A stretch of DNA of 64,000 nt from Xestospongia bergquistia (Eukaryota > Porifera > Demospongiae > Haplosclerida > Petrosiidae): the NCBI GenBank assembly GCA_963965975.1, contig CAWYPL010000003.1, forward strand, positions 1 to 64,000, in the 5' to 3' direction. Position numbers and translations under genes: made by a program. The notes beneath the pieces are model-generated. The model ran no database searches. It saw only the letters and a program-made list of their open reading frames with translations, and was not told the origin of the DNA. Below, piece after piece: positions 22,232 to 34,600 of this stretch (position 1 is its first letter; each line of letters begins with the position of its first letter).

Positions 22232-22891
22232 TGAGATGTAGCAATTTTGATTAACCAGTCTGATTAACTGGTATAACTAGTTAAGCCCTATGTAAGAGTA
22301 ATTACCCAGTTAAGGGTTTTAGATACACTTGGGTCAGCATGAATTAGATAATGCCATGCATGACTGCACAGCCAGTCACAGGCTTGCAAAATGATGCTAT
22401 CCCAGCATGCTATACACCAGCAAATCACAGGCTTGGGAGTGATGCTATGCTATCTGAGCATGCAATGCAGTTAAAACACTCCCTATAAAAGAGTTTGCAG
22501 AAGCTCAGAAAGATGAGGAGGGAGAGGGTAGAGACTTCTCTGGTTTTGGCCTAGAGGTATCAGTAAACCATTGAACATCTCAGCCCAGACCAACTAGAGA
22601 TGTCTCTGGTTCCTTACCATAAGCTTTTGGTAAACCAGTGAACATGTCAAGCTCAAAGCAGCAGCAGAGCAAGAGACTGGACACCCCACCTGGAGTAAGG
22701 CTAGCAGGCAAGAGGCTACACTGTGGCTAGGACAACCTGACCAGTTAGAAGATTTAATGAACAGAATACAACCTACAACAAGTCATCTCCTATCACTGCT
22801 CCACTAACAGAGGGAGAACCTGGGTCAACATACAAGGTGTATAAGCAGTGATCTTAAACCCTTACATACACCAACCATCTATACTTTTACA
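22232..22891 (+). repeat. 5' LTR of element B2
   Basis: 660 bp from TGAGATGTAGCAATTTT to CTATACTTTTACA, homologous to 16,706-17,375 inverted. CTATAAAAGAG near 22,484 is a good TATA box, which would place transcription start around 22,510 inside the LTR. Only the last ~80 bp of the matching 3' LTR survive. Confidence 0.88.
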
Positions 22892-22892
22892 C

Positions 22893-22910
22893 TGATGCCA
22901 TGATGAGAGA
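22893..22910 (+). promoter_or_regulatory. Probable primer binding site of B2 (decayed)
   Basis: TGATGCCATGATGAGAGA begins one base after the LTR end. It resembles the TGGTGCCATGTGACC box of gypsy A with a G-to-A change in the TGG, suggesting the same kind of tRNA primer. Confidence 0.45.
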
Positions 22911-23160
22911 CCTCACAGTGGAACAGTCAAAGATAGCTGCTGGTTAAGAGATCAAGTGCTCACCTATCACCAATTGGATCTCACCTACACCACTTAGCAA
23001 AGCCCCTCACCAGCACAGAAGATTACCAACTCAACATGCTCTGCACAGTCATCATCTGATAAGTGACTTTCACCCAAAATCTCCAACACCACTGCAACAC
23101 TCACATGTCCTGAGACTGCAGACAATCACCCATGAAGGCTGTGCTAAACACCTTTGGAAT

Positions 23161-24560
23161 GTGATGCAAGACACACATCATGCAACAAGATATGGATATC
23201 ATGACACAGAGGACATCCCTGCCACCCAAGGCGCCCTGGATCTTGTGCCACTGGGCCACCCTATGCCAGAGGGAGACAATGAATCATCTGATGAATACTG
23301 TAAAGAAACTGACACTCATTGGCCCTTGGCTGAACTCTTGGAACAGTTCTGGCATTTTAAAGACCAATTCACAAGCTTGAAATCTATCACTCTCCAATCT
23401 ACACTGACAGCAGAACTGATGCAGCTCACAGATAAACTGCAGCACCTCACCATGATGCTCCAACCAGCCCCTCAGCCCAGTGAGGAACCAATGCAGGCAT
23501 GCATGGACACCCTGTGTGTAACACAGAGAGAATGAAACCTCACCACAACCCTGCTCTATGATATCCCCACATTTGCTGGACAGGACTCCCCAAAGCTAGA
23601 GGACTGGTTCATGGACATAAAAACTGCTGCTGACATCCTAACAGAGAACCACACATGCCTGTCTGAGGCCAGATCATGTGGCCTCACCTGCATTCTCATC
23701 TGCAAGGCCACCCAAACAGGAAAGTGCTTGGATGAAATCAAGGGCATCCTTAGATTGAAACTCTCCAATGCAAATGTCAACACTTATACTTCACACATTA
23801 TGGAAATACAACAAAAGGACAATGAAACTCCTGCTGCCTATATCCATAACTTCAAAACAGCAGCTAATTGATGTGCTTTTGACAATGACACTGTGGCAAT
23901 CTGCATCTTTGTTAAAGGACTTAGAAATGCACCCAGCATTGCAACTAAAATATATGTATAGGACCCTCAAACTCTTGCCGAAGTCATCAGACTGGTTGAA
24001 AACTCAATGCAGCACACCAACTAACAGCCATCCTGACACCCTCCATGATCAGCATGATGCCAGGTGATGATAGATAGTGTTACAGCTGTGATGAATTTGG
24101 CCACTTTGCACAGGACTGCCCCAACAAGATTCCTCCCTCAGGCACATCACACCACCAAGACAGATCTCATTCAAGGCATTGATAAACTCAAAGGGACAGA
24201 TCACATTCCACCTATTATGGTCCCAGACATGGAAGACATGTCAGCAGATCACAGTCCTGCCACAATTCCCACCATGACAGAAGCAGCAGTTTTAGAAGGC
24301 ACACCTCACACTCCTCTTCCAGCCACTGCAACAGCTCATGCCACCCTTTGGCCAATGGCTGTCCCTGTCACCACTTATGCTGTGACACTAAGAGGCATAG
24401 TTGCACTCTGTCCCACACTTGCCACTTCTCCTGCAGACATCACTCATGCCACTCCCCAGACCAGAGCCAGTCTCACTTCAGCAACTCCCATTGCACAGCA
24501 CAGGAAACTCAGCCCAGAAAGGTCAAGCAATGCCCATGACCTTCAACCCCCATAAACCCC
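23161..24560 (+). pseudogene. gag: gag of element B2
   Basis: The 124-codon frame from 23,161 has an acidic, polar N-terminal part. After a stop at 23,533 the capsid-like part continues (IPTFAGQDSPKLEDWFMD about 23,560-23,615, then a 86-codon frame to 23,871). A zinc knuckle, CYSCDEFGHFAQDC, lies at about 24,077-24,115, directly after an in-frame TAG. The following Arg/His-poor, Thr/Pro-rich tail (24,120-24,555) is read in another frame. The product would coat genomic RNA in virus-like particles. At least three stops or frameshifts break it. Confidence 0.75.
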
Positions 24561-24649
24561 ACTTTCAAGACTGTCAGCATCCAGGATTCCCCCTCCATTT
24601 CTTCATCAGATTCTGACACTGACTCTGATCCTTTAAATACTAGAGCCCT

Positions 24650-25560
24650 CTCCCAGTAGTGATGAAGATGAATGGGGAGGGCATTTTTCAAACCATTACA
24701 CCATAGGACTCATGTTGGACAGCCCCACAGTCAACAGTGCATGCAGGAAAAAGATTCAAGGCTCTGATTGACTCTGGAGTAGCTCTCTCAGTGGCTTCTA
24801 GTAGTGTATACAATGTGATTGAAGACAGCTCTAAAATCAAACTATTACCTGCAGCAGTACACCTAAAGACAGCTGATGGATCATCAATGTCTTCACCAGG
24901 AAAGGCTACCTTACACCTTTGCATTGCTAATTTCAAGTTTTCCCATACCTTCATCATATGTGACAAGCTATACCAGACACAGATATTTTATTTAGCATAG
25001 ATATACAGAATAAATACTCTTATCATATAGTTTGGATTCAGACAAACAATTATTCATACATAGGGAAGGATCATTTTAACTTACATCAGGAACTGTGAAC
25101 AGCAACATAACATTGCAGTAGTGAAATCTCCCTTAAAAATACCACCTAGGCACAACAGTGTCATCCTAGTAATCATCAAAGGGCACAATTTAAAGGCCCC
25201 AGTGGGATACTTCATCAGTAATCAATACATCAACAGAGACTTGATCCAAGTATCCATGTGATTGATGGAATTTATAACATCAAAGACAGATCAACTGTAC
25301 ATGTACTTATAGCTAATTATACAAACAAACATGTCATGTTACACAAAGAACAGTGCATAGGTTATATAGAACCAGCCATTGACCATATGCTGTAAACCTC
25401 TGTTAATAATCTCACCACACAAAAAAATGTTAGATGAACATGTTCAACCTGGCACTTTCACACCTCCCTTACACACCCTCCCAGGTGATGTGAGGAAATC
25501 ACTCAATCAATTACTGGAGACATTTAAATCTCAGTTTGTACAGGATAAAATAAGTATTTG
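24650..25560 (+). pseudogene. pol: Protease region of element B2
   Basis: The frame at 24,737-25,000 includes FKALIDSGVALSVASSSVY, a retropepsin active-site box with DSG, followed by a flap-like and C-terminal part. The sequence up to 25,560 (including 25,379-25,561) is the linker before RT, in several frames. Confidence 0.7.
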
Positions 25561-25569
25561 AACCACTCA

Positions 25570-26990
25570 TCTCACTAAGATGCAAATTGACATGGGAGAC
25601 TCAGAACCTGCCTCACAGAGGCCATATCCCATCACTATGAAACACTATGACTGGGTAAGAAGTGAAATAAACAAACTTCTTAATACACAAGTTATTGTAG
25701 CAGCCATTCCAGTTGGTCAGCATCTATCATTGTAGTGCCCAAGGGAGATGGTGAAAAATGCCTAGTGATTGATTATAGGGCTTTGAACAAGGTAACATGG
25801 AAATTTGTGTGGTCCATGTCAAAGCTAAATGGTGCTAAGTACTTCTCATCACTAAACCTCCATGCTGGGTACCATCACATACCCCTTGATGAAGACTCTA
25901 GTCCCAAAACAGCTTTTACATCTCCTTTTGGAAAATATGAATATCTAAAAGTTCCTGTTGGATTGGCACAAGCACTGGCATATTTCCAAGAACTGATGAA
26001 TAAAGTACTAAAGGATGTACCCTTCATCATTGCCCATTTTAATGACATTATTATCTATAGCAAAACTGCAGAAGACCACCTGGACCATTTACAGCAAGTT
26101 TTCCATAAACTTCAGTCATACAGAACTGTGAAATTGAGTGTCACTTCTTCACCAATTAAATCCAATATTTGGGTTGTGTCCTCAGCACTACTGGCATCAA
26201 ACCACTACCTTCCAAAACAGCAGCTATTAAGCTAATGAATCCCCCTAGAAATGCTAAACAAGTAAGAGCATTTCTCTGACATGTTGGTTCCTACTGCAAG
26301 TTCATCAAGAATTTTGCTTGGATAGCCAAACCCCTGACAACCCTTACTCATCATGATGCAAAGTTTGCCTGGACATAGAGTCACCACAGCATTCAATACC
26401 CTCAAAAGCACTTCTAGCCCCTATCCTTCACTAATCATATCCTTCAAAATGCTACATAGTGTATACAGATGCCTGAGATGATGCTTGTGGAGCTCAGCTA
26501 TTACAGGAACATGATGGTCAAGAACTTCCAGTTACATTCTCTCCCACATGTTCACAGACACCCACTGGAAACAAAGCACTATGGAACAGGAAGCCTATGG
26601 CATTTTCTATGCAGTAACAAAGTGGAACTACTATGTACAGGGATCTGACATTGTTGTCTACAATGACCACAAGCCTTTACAGAAATTCCTAAATGTTAAA
26701 AATTGCTAACAACAAAGTAAACAGATGGTCTCTGGAACTTGCCACCTATAACATCACATTTGAGTGGATATCAGGTACCCACAACAGGGCAGCTGACTGC
26801 CTCTCACAATTGGTAGATGTCAAGGACACTCCAACAACCCCCACAGCTTCTATTAACATGCTAGTTGCATCTTCCCCAGATGGTCCTGCCACCCAGACCC
26901 ACAGCAAAACATGTAACCCAACTGACACCATACCACCTACAGATGTTACAACTACATCAACTACTAACAAAGTGAATGCACGTCACCTCT
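25570..26990 (+). pseudogene. pol: RT and RNase H of element B2
   Basis: The 166-codon frame 25,735-26,235 shows RT boxes LVIDYRALNKVTW, YFSSLNLHAGYHHIPL and FGKYEYLKVPVGL. The catalytic box reads AHFNDIIIYS, where the family expects Y-x-D-D, so the first catalytic Asp is Asn. The thumb and connection continue in other frames (RNARQVRAFL-like near 26,250). RNase H fragments (VYTDAXDDACGAQLL-like about 26,460-26,510, then NDHKPLQKFL about 26,665) precede the frame 26,693-27,022, which has FEWISGTHNRAADCLSQL. The changed catalytic residue alone would inactivate RT. Confidence 0.8.
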
Positions 26991-27029
26991 CACAGAAGAT
27001 TGAAAGGACAATTTTTAGCTAACGCAGAG

Positions 27030-28253
27030 GATGGATCCTTTCTGCAAATATATTTCCAAGAGACTACTCAGCAGAAAAGCACCCTTGCATGAAGTAGACA
27101 CATCCATGCACATTAAAGGTCTCATTTACAAGCATGTTATGGATTCAAGTCAAAGATTCTTGGCACTAGTCATCCCCAAATCTTGGCATTTCACAGTACT
27201 TGTTGAGGATCATGAGAAATTATGACACCAAGGAGTAAACAGAAGCTATCATCTCATCAAACATCAAAATTACTGGAAAGGCATGAATAAGGAAATCTGC
27301 AAATACATCAATAATTGTGCATTATGTTAGAGGGACAATGCAAGCACATAGGTACATCCCCTACAGATGACAGATATACCTGATAGATGCTTTGGCAAAA
27401 GAGCCATAGACCTGGTCTCAGATCTTAATGTCTCCACATCAGGGAATCAACATATATTGACTACCATTGATTATTTAATGGGATGGCCAGAGGCTTTCAC
27501 CATCCAAACAAGAAATCAGACACTACTGTTCATGTTTTAATCAACAATTACCTACCTATCCACATGTGCCATTGCTTCATACTGTCAGACAATTGAACAG
27601 AATTCAAGAAGAAGCTGATAGACAATGTTCTCCAATAACTTGGTATTGACCACATTTTTTCTGCCCCATATCACCCACAAAGTAATGGAAAACTGGAAGT
27701 TTTCCACAAATACTTAAGAAACTTTGTGAAAAGGATCCAGACAACTGGGACAAATACATCAACCAAGTATTATTAGCCAGCTACCATGTAACACCACACC
27801 TTGCAACTGCTGAAACACCCTTTTTCCTAGTCTGTGGAAGAGATCTTAATTTACCCATCCAATGCAGTGATTCCTGAGTGATCCTGATTTTGGATGTCTA
27901 GACCTTGAATCACACTGCCTTGCACTTGCCATACCTAAGAAGACTTGAATGAAAATAGGTTTCAGCATGCACAAGACAACAAACTATACCCCACCTGATT
28001 TTAAAATAGGTGACATAGTATTCTTTAAAAACAAGCAACCTGGCATATGAGAAAGTTAAAGTGGAGAGCTGGTTACAGGATTGTCTGTATAGAGTTCAAT
28101 AGACACTACCTCCACATAGAAAACCAAGCTAAAGGAAAAACTAGGCCCTGCAATGTGAAGGATGTTGTACACAAACCACCAGTCAAGAGCTGGAAAATTT
28201 ATAAATCATCAAGCAAATCTCCCCACTATCCCCCTAAACACAGCTTAAAATAA
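27030..28253 (+). pseudogene. pol: Integrase of element B2
   Basis: The zinc-binding HHCC part is visible near 27,225-27,330 (SYHLIKHQNYWKGMNKEIC, then NNCALC followed by a stop). Core fragments run from 27,390 (GIDLVSDLN-like, LTTIDYLMGWPEAF at about 27,460-27,500) through an SDNGTEFK-like acidic site near 27,580-27,610. The C-terminal domain (28,047-28,253) has LKWRAGYRIVCIEFNRHYL. Stops interrupt it throughout. Confidence 0.75.
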
Positions 28254-28299
28254 TATTAACTATATATAGAAGAAAACACAAAAAAAAGAAACCTTCTTA

Positions 28300-30140
28300 C
28301 TCATAAAAACCTCCTTTTTTCAGTCTACCCTTCATAGGAATCTTAGCAGGAAGGAAACAGGATACACCATACCATGAGTCTGCATTATTCCATCCAGTTC
28401 TAAAGGCTTACCCTACATGCCACTCATGGATAATCACAGCCCACATATCACTATGTGACTTAAATAGAACAACTATATATGTTCACCTGTCAGAAGACCT
28501 TGGCTTATCAACTACTAGTGAAACCCCAAGACTAATTGCTTGTATCTCAACTTGTACTCAATGCTCTTCTGGATGAATTTTCTAACAGATAGTATCTATG
28601 AATCCTACAAGCCTACCATATGATCAGCAGTGCAGTTACTCAAAACTGATTCAGAAAAACCTGTCTCCACCAGAAAACTCATGATCTAAAAGAAGTCTGT
28701 TACCCTTCTTGAGGGATGCACTAAAATGGCTAACAGGCACAGCTACCATGAGAGATACATGGGAATTAAGCAGCATGTAAACCAATTGATACAGGCACAG
28801 ACCAAACAACAGGAGGCTCAAGTCCATGTCATATCTATCCTAAATGTCACCAGATATGCAGCCCAAGTAAACAGGCAGAAATTAAATGAGTTATAGATGC
28901 TCTTCAAAGATCAAATGAAGATTTAAATAGACTCTTCAACATTACAGAGGTTCTGACACAACATATTAGATACCAAGAAATGTACATCTACATGTGCACC
29001 ATACTAGCCTATTTTAGAGACTCTCTCACTTATATGAGGCAAGTTGCCATACACACGATGGACTATGTGGATGCAACTACCACCAGTATATTGTGACCTG
29101 ACATACTCCCTGTGGAAGACCTGAGAAATATGCTCAGACACATAGAATCTGAACTACCTTCAACCATGCACCTACCTATTTCTTCATATTACACCCTTCA
29201 TTTCTACATGTATCTCAGTGCACATGTACTGATAGCAGATGGACAGTTCCTGCTTCTCATTGATGTGCCCATACATAACAGAGCACAACAGCTCCAGATA
29301 TATGGAGTTTTCAGTTTACCAGTTCCACATAGTAACCTATCAGCCCAGTATAAAATTAACTATGGGAATACATGGGAGTCACATATGATGAGAGAAGGGC
29401 AGTTGCCAGCACAGATCAGCAGTACAGAGCCTGTCAGCATGCAAATTTGCAGAATAAATGCACCATTCCAACTCCTCACAAACCCAGCCATCATTATAAC
29501 AGCCATATATGCTAAAATGACCAAGCAATAAAGGAGCAGTGTTCTGTGGTAATATCTCATGTGCCACATACATTTGTACCTATTGCAGTTACTTCAAACC
29601 TCTGGAGTATTCCCTCAAACCCCCAGACACTAGGATCACCAATGACAATAATTTTCCCTGACAAGGCCACCAGCACAGTACCCATTCAGCAACCCTTCCA
29701 CCTACTAAAGTTATCCCATGCCTGCAGTGCTACACCTAGATGTTTTCACTTGCCCCCATGTTGTGAGGATCACACTATAATAATGACTATCTCTTGATAC
29801 TGCCAATATTAATGCTATCAACCTTTCAACCTTAGACTTAGGATATGGCAACATTTTAGCAGCAATTGGATCCCACCCCACCTGCAGAAATTGGGAAAGG
29901 TTTCTGAAGTGCCAGTGGCACAGCTGTACACAGATATGATCAACACTAGTGAACCAACTCACTCTTTTACAATCAAGGATAATGATGAAGACCCATCCCT
30001 CATATAAACAATCTTAACACATCCCTGGGACATACATAGGGACTATTGGTATGATTTTTGCTGTATGTATAGGTGTCTATTACTTTAAAAGACTCTGGAT
30101 CAGGCCTGCCACCCCCAATGCCAACTGTATTCTCCAGTCT
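28300..30140 (+). pseudogene. env: Envelope-like gene of element B2
   Basis: A leader-like hydrophobic stretch (about 28,315-28,345) is followed by a short surface part. Next come a basic site and hydrophobic segment (KRSLLPFLRDALKWLTGT, about 28,690-28,745), a helical region rich in Gln/Asn heptads (28,780-28,970), and the conserved 139-codon frame 29,112-29,531. The membrane anchor near 30,020-30,075 matches B1. This order is that of F-type envelopes of errantiviruses. It is interrupted by stops (for example at 28,898, 29,096 and 29,531) and is not functional as read. Confidence 0.72.
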
Positions 30141-30149
30141 CTTCATAAC

Positions 30150-31290
30150 ATGTGATATTGGGTGATGATGTAGAGGTAGCACCAATCTACAGATGTGGAG
30201 GCAAGGTTGAAGAACCCAGAACACCCCACAAGAATCAGGACCTGCACATTAAATGGGAAGTTGCATGGCAGGAGAGTCACTGTAAGCAACCTGCTTTTGC
30301 AAAAGGAGTTCCTATTACCAGATCATTGGCCCCTAAAGCCAAAATCCTGGGAATGCAACAGCACAAATGGCTTTTTGTAAGACTTAGCTTCTGACCAGTG
30401 CATGACAGCTATTTTCTTATTGATAAACCATAGCACAGATTGACCACTAAATAGACAATCAACTTCAAAGCTTTAACATGCAGCACATGACACACTTCAA
30501 AGGGGACATGCATCAATGACTGCACTTACATCTTCAAAGCACCCATAATGAGCAATCATTACCCTTTAATGCTGTGGCACTCATCTTCCTATTTAAGGAC
30601 TGAAAATCTCCATCACTCTCACTTACAATGCCTACTCTGACTGCCAGATTACAACCAACATAACAATCTTTAGAAATGGAAAATTCTTTATCTACCCCAT
30701 GTCTAGACAGATTATTCATCCCATGGAATAATGTTGTATACCAAATGAACTACTGGGTCCACCCAGCTGGAAGATACAGAGCAACATCTATCCTTGGAAG
30801 AGTCCATGCAGCATTTTTCAACAGCATCCAAGTCGAGGCAATGATTTATATGCCATATGAAATTATCTTGGCAAGAATGATGACTGCCCTGGAGAGAGAA
30901 TTTGAGAAAGCTATGCACTACTATGAGGAGGCATATGATAGTGACAATGATGATGGACTCCCATCTCAGGTTATGAGGCCTGTCCACACCTATTCAGTTT
31001 TTACCACTGAGGCCTCCTTTAACCCAGCTGAATCAAGGTAACACAATGCACTATCTCCCCTTCACACCCAGAGAACCCAGAAGCCTGTCATTCCATGAAG
31101 GGGTCTGCTGGTGCCTAACATTTGACAAGATGCCCCTGCCAGCACAAGAGGGAGACTTTGAGGATGAAGAGTACCTCCTGACAGTGGGCTAGATGACCCA
31201 GTGTGGTCCAAGGAGCTGGTACCGGACAGCCAAAAGTACTCATGTATACACAAGATACCCAGGTCAGCAACCCAAACCCCACAACGTGAT
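30150..31290 (+). pseudogene. Overlapping extra ORFs downstream of env, element B2
   Basis: The best-kept frame, 30,676-31,041 (121 codons), starts MENSLSTPCLDRLFIPWNN. It includes AGRYRATSILGRVHAAF, MPYEIILARMMTALEREFEKA and an acidic DSDNDDGLPS patch. A second overlapping frame upstream shares NITIFRNGKFFIYP and ends HPME-stop. A third piece (30,195-30,380) has RTCTLNGKLHGRRVTVSN. Counterparts of all three occur in B1 in the same order. No known domain is recognised. The conserved acidic C-terminal patch and the position after env suggest an accessory or regulatory protein (inference). Confidence 0.5.
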
Positions 31291-31507
31291 TGAATAGAGA
31301 TGTCCCTGGACCATGGGACAGTTACTTTTACTCGTAATTTTTAAACAAATGATATTAACAATGCACGTACACAGGTATTTCTCTTACTCCCTAACTTTAA
31401 CCCAATATTCATAAATGATCGCTGTTATAATTGTGTATGTAAATATCAGCATGTGTACAATGTGTGTCACTTCTACTTTTAATATTCATAAATACTCGCA
31501 GCTACAA

Positions 31508-31585
31508 CATACAAGGGGTCAACATACAAGGTGCATAAGCAGTGATCCTATACCTTTCCTAGACCAACTATTCTATACCTTTACA
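31508..31585 (+). repeat. Truncated 3' LTR of element B2
   Basis: This segment aligns with the last ~80 bp of the 5' LTR (GGGTCAACATACAAGGTG, then AAGCAGTGATC and TTTACA). The remainder of the LTR and most of the preceding UTR array are missing, which points to an internal deletion after insertion. Confidence 0.8.
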
Positions 31586-31589
31586 ATAG

Positions 31590-33399
31590 AGCATGAATGC
31601 CTGTCTGTTTGCTTCAGGCTAGAAAAACTTCACACATGTATATAGCAGACACATCACAGTACACAACAATCACAAGCCACTTGAAATACAGAAGAAACCC
31701 ATCCATGCAGCAGCCCCCGTCTACAAAGAATGCTATTATGGCTACTGAAATATGATTATACAATTCAGTATAAGCCAGGAAATCTGCCTCAGCTGATTCC
31801 CATCATGAAGAGAAAACATGCCATTTGAACTACACCAGAACATACACTTCACACCAGACAAATTGAACATAATCAGAGGAGCAGTTGAGAGAGATCCCAT
31901 ACACAGCACCATGTATTGACTGACCCTCAGTGGCTGGCAAGAAAGAGTCCAAGATGTTTCCCACATTGCATGCCATTCTGGAGTATCAGAGATGAGCTGA
32001 CCAAAAACAGTGGTATATAGCAGAAAGGAGACAAAAGTGTGTATACCCCCTGAGCTTTATGACAGAACACTCAGTGACTTCCACTACAAACATAAAGGCA
32101 TAGATAAGATGAGCCATCTGTTCCAAACAAACATCTACTGGCCAAGAATGGATGCAGACATTGCTGATTACATTAATAAATGCAAGATTGGTATCCAACA
32201 TAGCCAAATAAGCAGTCCAGCCAATGCTACCAAGGCGATGTGCCAGACTCCCCTGGCAAGACCTTGCAGCCCACTTTTTCACATACAACAGTAAAGAATA
32301 TCTCCTTGGCAGTGATACCTTCAGTAAGTACCCCCTTGTGTACCAAACCTCTTCAAAAGCAGCAGACCCCATCATAGAAAAGCTGCAAAACCTAATTTCC
32401 CAATATGGCCTTCCAAAAAGACTATCTACCAGCAGTGGACCACAATTTTCCTCATAAGTCTTAGCCAAATTCCTGTCATCTCAATGCATTGACCACATAA
32501 CTTCACCTCCACATTACCCCAAATCCAGTGGTTTCATCAAGAGACAAATCAAAACATACAAAACAGCCTTAAATACAGCCAAAGCTTCACACAGAAGACC
32601 ATCATTGACAACCCCTTACCCAATAGATTTAGAAGAATTTAGAGATTACCTCATCATCCAGAAGACAGTAAAAAAGAAACACCTCCATAACAGACACAAT
32701 GCAAGACCCTTACCAGAGTTCCACCCACACCAACCAGTTTTTTCCATAGCCCCACAGATGTAAACTCCTACATGGAAGGTACCATTACAGGAACAGCTAC
32801 AACACCTAGAAATTATATGATTGAAGCCCAAGGCAGAGTCTACCACTGCACCAGACAACATTTCTGCCCAATAAACATTGATACGCCCAACACCTTTTTC
32901 AAGACCATCCATGCATCAGGATAGTCCCATTACAAGACCCTCCACACAACAAGATACCCCCATAACAGGACCATCCACACATCAAGATAGCCCCATTACA
33001 AGACCATGTTCCAGAGCACAGTCACAAATCAATGATCCTCCACAAAACCTAGCAAAACCATCAAGACAAAGCTACATCCCTACACTACAGCACCCAGCTG
33101 TACCAAGCTGTCATGCAGCAACCCATTGCCCTGCAAACAGGCACCCTCCATCAACAAGTCACATTCCTACTCCACACCATAACCCCTTTCCAAGACCCAT
33201 CAACAGCTCCAGTAACCCATTTTCAAGACCCATTAACCATTCTGCTAGCCCTATTACAAGACCATCAGCATCAACACCTGATGACATCTACCAGTTCCTG
33301 ACTAACCTCACAGCTCTAAATGGCTACCCACCAGTACAACAAGAAGCAGGTGATCCAATACCACAGTCAATGCCTCACTCCTCTGCAGAAGTCCACTAA
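31590..33399 (+). pseudogene. pol: Element E RNase H end, integrase and proline-rich tail
   Basis: RNase H resumes directly after the B2 target duplication and carries the HNHKPLEIQKKP region (about 31,665-31,700) and LLKYDYTIQYKPGN (about 31,740-31,780). The integrase zinc-binding part lies at 32,060-32,200 (IDKMSHLFQTNIYWPRMDAD, CKIGIQH where Cys-x2-Cys is partly lost). Core pieces follow: YLLGSDTFSKYPLVYQTSS (32,290-32,360), SSGPQFSS (32,430-32,455), and a GYPKSSGFIKRQ-like box near 32,515. The C-terminal frame 32,878-33,399 has repeated TRPS/QDSP units. Confidence 0.8.
32895..33010 (+). repeat. Tandem repeats in element E C-terminal coding region
   Basis: Four degenerate copies of a unit of about 27-33 bp (core CCATTACAAGACCATCCA) encode repeated ITRPS-T-QDSP peptides. 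Related ITRPS copies recur near 33,250. This is a low-complexity Pro/Ser/Thr-rich tail. Confidence 0.75.
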
Positions 33400-33649
33400 T
33401 GCCAATCCAGACAATGATAGTGACACAATCTACATCAAGTGAAACTTCTACACAATCTACAGCCAGCAACAGAACACTGAGATGATTTATTCCTTTAAAT
33501 TATGAGGTCCTACTTAAATGACAATATGGCAGACCCCAGAAATGAACACTAAACAACATATCCATACCATTACCAGACTCCAGCAAAGACACAGAAGAAG
33601 ATGCAGATGAAGACACAAATACAAACATCATAACAAAATTATGAACCAT

Positions 33650-34600
33650 ACTCTAACATTGTAAAACCATTAAAGTTAACATTTAAAACTATAATTTAAT
33701 ATTTTCAAGATGTTAAATTCACATTTCAAGACCACTGTATTTCAAAACCATTAAATTTCACATTTTGAACTATAAATTAATAATTTCAGGGCCATTGTAT
33801 TTCAAAACTATCAAAATTCACATTTTAAAACTGCAATGTATTTATTTTTTAACACTGCCATTACAATTATTGTAAGACCATTGTTAAATAACCACTGCAC
33901 ACCTGTGTAAGTTCATCATTCCAGAACCATTTTACATGTACTGTTATTTTGATACTGTTGTAAATCTATAAAATTTCAAGACCTTATAACTTTCAGTAGC
34001 AGATCCAGGGGGGCTTGGGGGCCATGCCCCCTGGCCCCAATTTTTCACCTTTTGCATATGAAATATGTACCAAACAGGTTGGCCCCCTGGCCCCAGACAT
34101 AGGGCCATGACTAACTAACCATTTTGCACCTTGGCCCCCCCATCTCAATCCTGGATCCGCTACTGACTTTTTATTAAGATCACCACATAATGTTTTCAAC
34201 TGCCCAAAACTAAAGTCGACTGCATACTGATAATAATACTGCGAGATAAACATAGCAACCAGTTGACTATGTACCGAACAGTTGACTGACTGACTGCTCC
34301 ACAATTTTGAATTATAAAACCACTAAAATTGCATTATAGGACCATTAATAATTTACTTTGACACCACTGTTAAAATTAAACATTTTGATACCATTTGCGT
34401 ACAAAATAGTTTTTTCTTGTAAATTATGTCACAACCATTTATACTGTTATTGTTAGCCATTACAGGACTGCATTTTCACACTGTTTTATTGTGTTCCAAG
34501 ACCATTCATACTGTATATAAAGATTGCTGTAAATTATTACCATTCCAAGATCGCTTATTGTATCGTTCACATTATACTGTTAATTTCTATATTTTTAGCA
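33650..34600. repeat. AT-rich 3' UTR of element E with short tandem repeats
   Basis: Units built on TTTCAAGACCA(C/T)TGTA and AAAACCATTAAA(G/T)TT recur from 33,655 to about 34,400. No coding potential is seen. The array ends at the PLE-2 insertion, and a 3' LTR was not identified. Confidence 0.6.
33994..34165. mobile_element. 172-bp MITE with CAGTAGCRGATCCAGG ends
   Basis: Terminal inverted repeats CAGTAGCAGATCCAGG and (reverse complement) CAGTAGCGGATCCAGG are flanked by ACTTT at 33,989-33,993 and 34,166-34,170. The interior is G-rich then C-rich. The superfamily is uncertain; the 5-bp duplication could be part of a longer decayed one. Confidence 0.7.

Larger units (their letters stand above)
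22232..31585 (+). mobile_element. Element B2: env-bearing gypsy family B, nearly full length
   Basis: A 5' LTR (22,232-22,891) is followed by gag, protease, RT, RNase H, integrase, env, overlapping extra ORFs and the last ~80 bp of a 3' LTR (31,508-31,585). The target duplication ATAG (22,228-22,231 and 31,586-31,589) lies in the RNase H region of element E. Most of the 3' LTR and the repeat UTR are deleted (the junction is near CTACAACATACAAGG, about 31,500). All coding regions contain stops, so the element is dead. The gene plan matches errantiviruses or other env-bearing gypsy groups. Confidence 0.88.

Noticed and set aside
33650..34400. Coding extension of element E
   Set aside because: All frames are full of stops; the sequence is a short-period AT-rich repeat.
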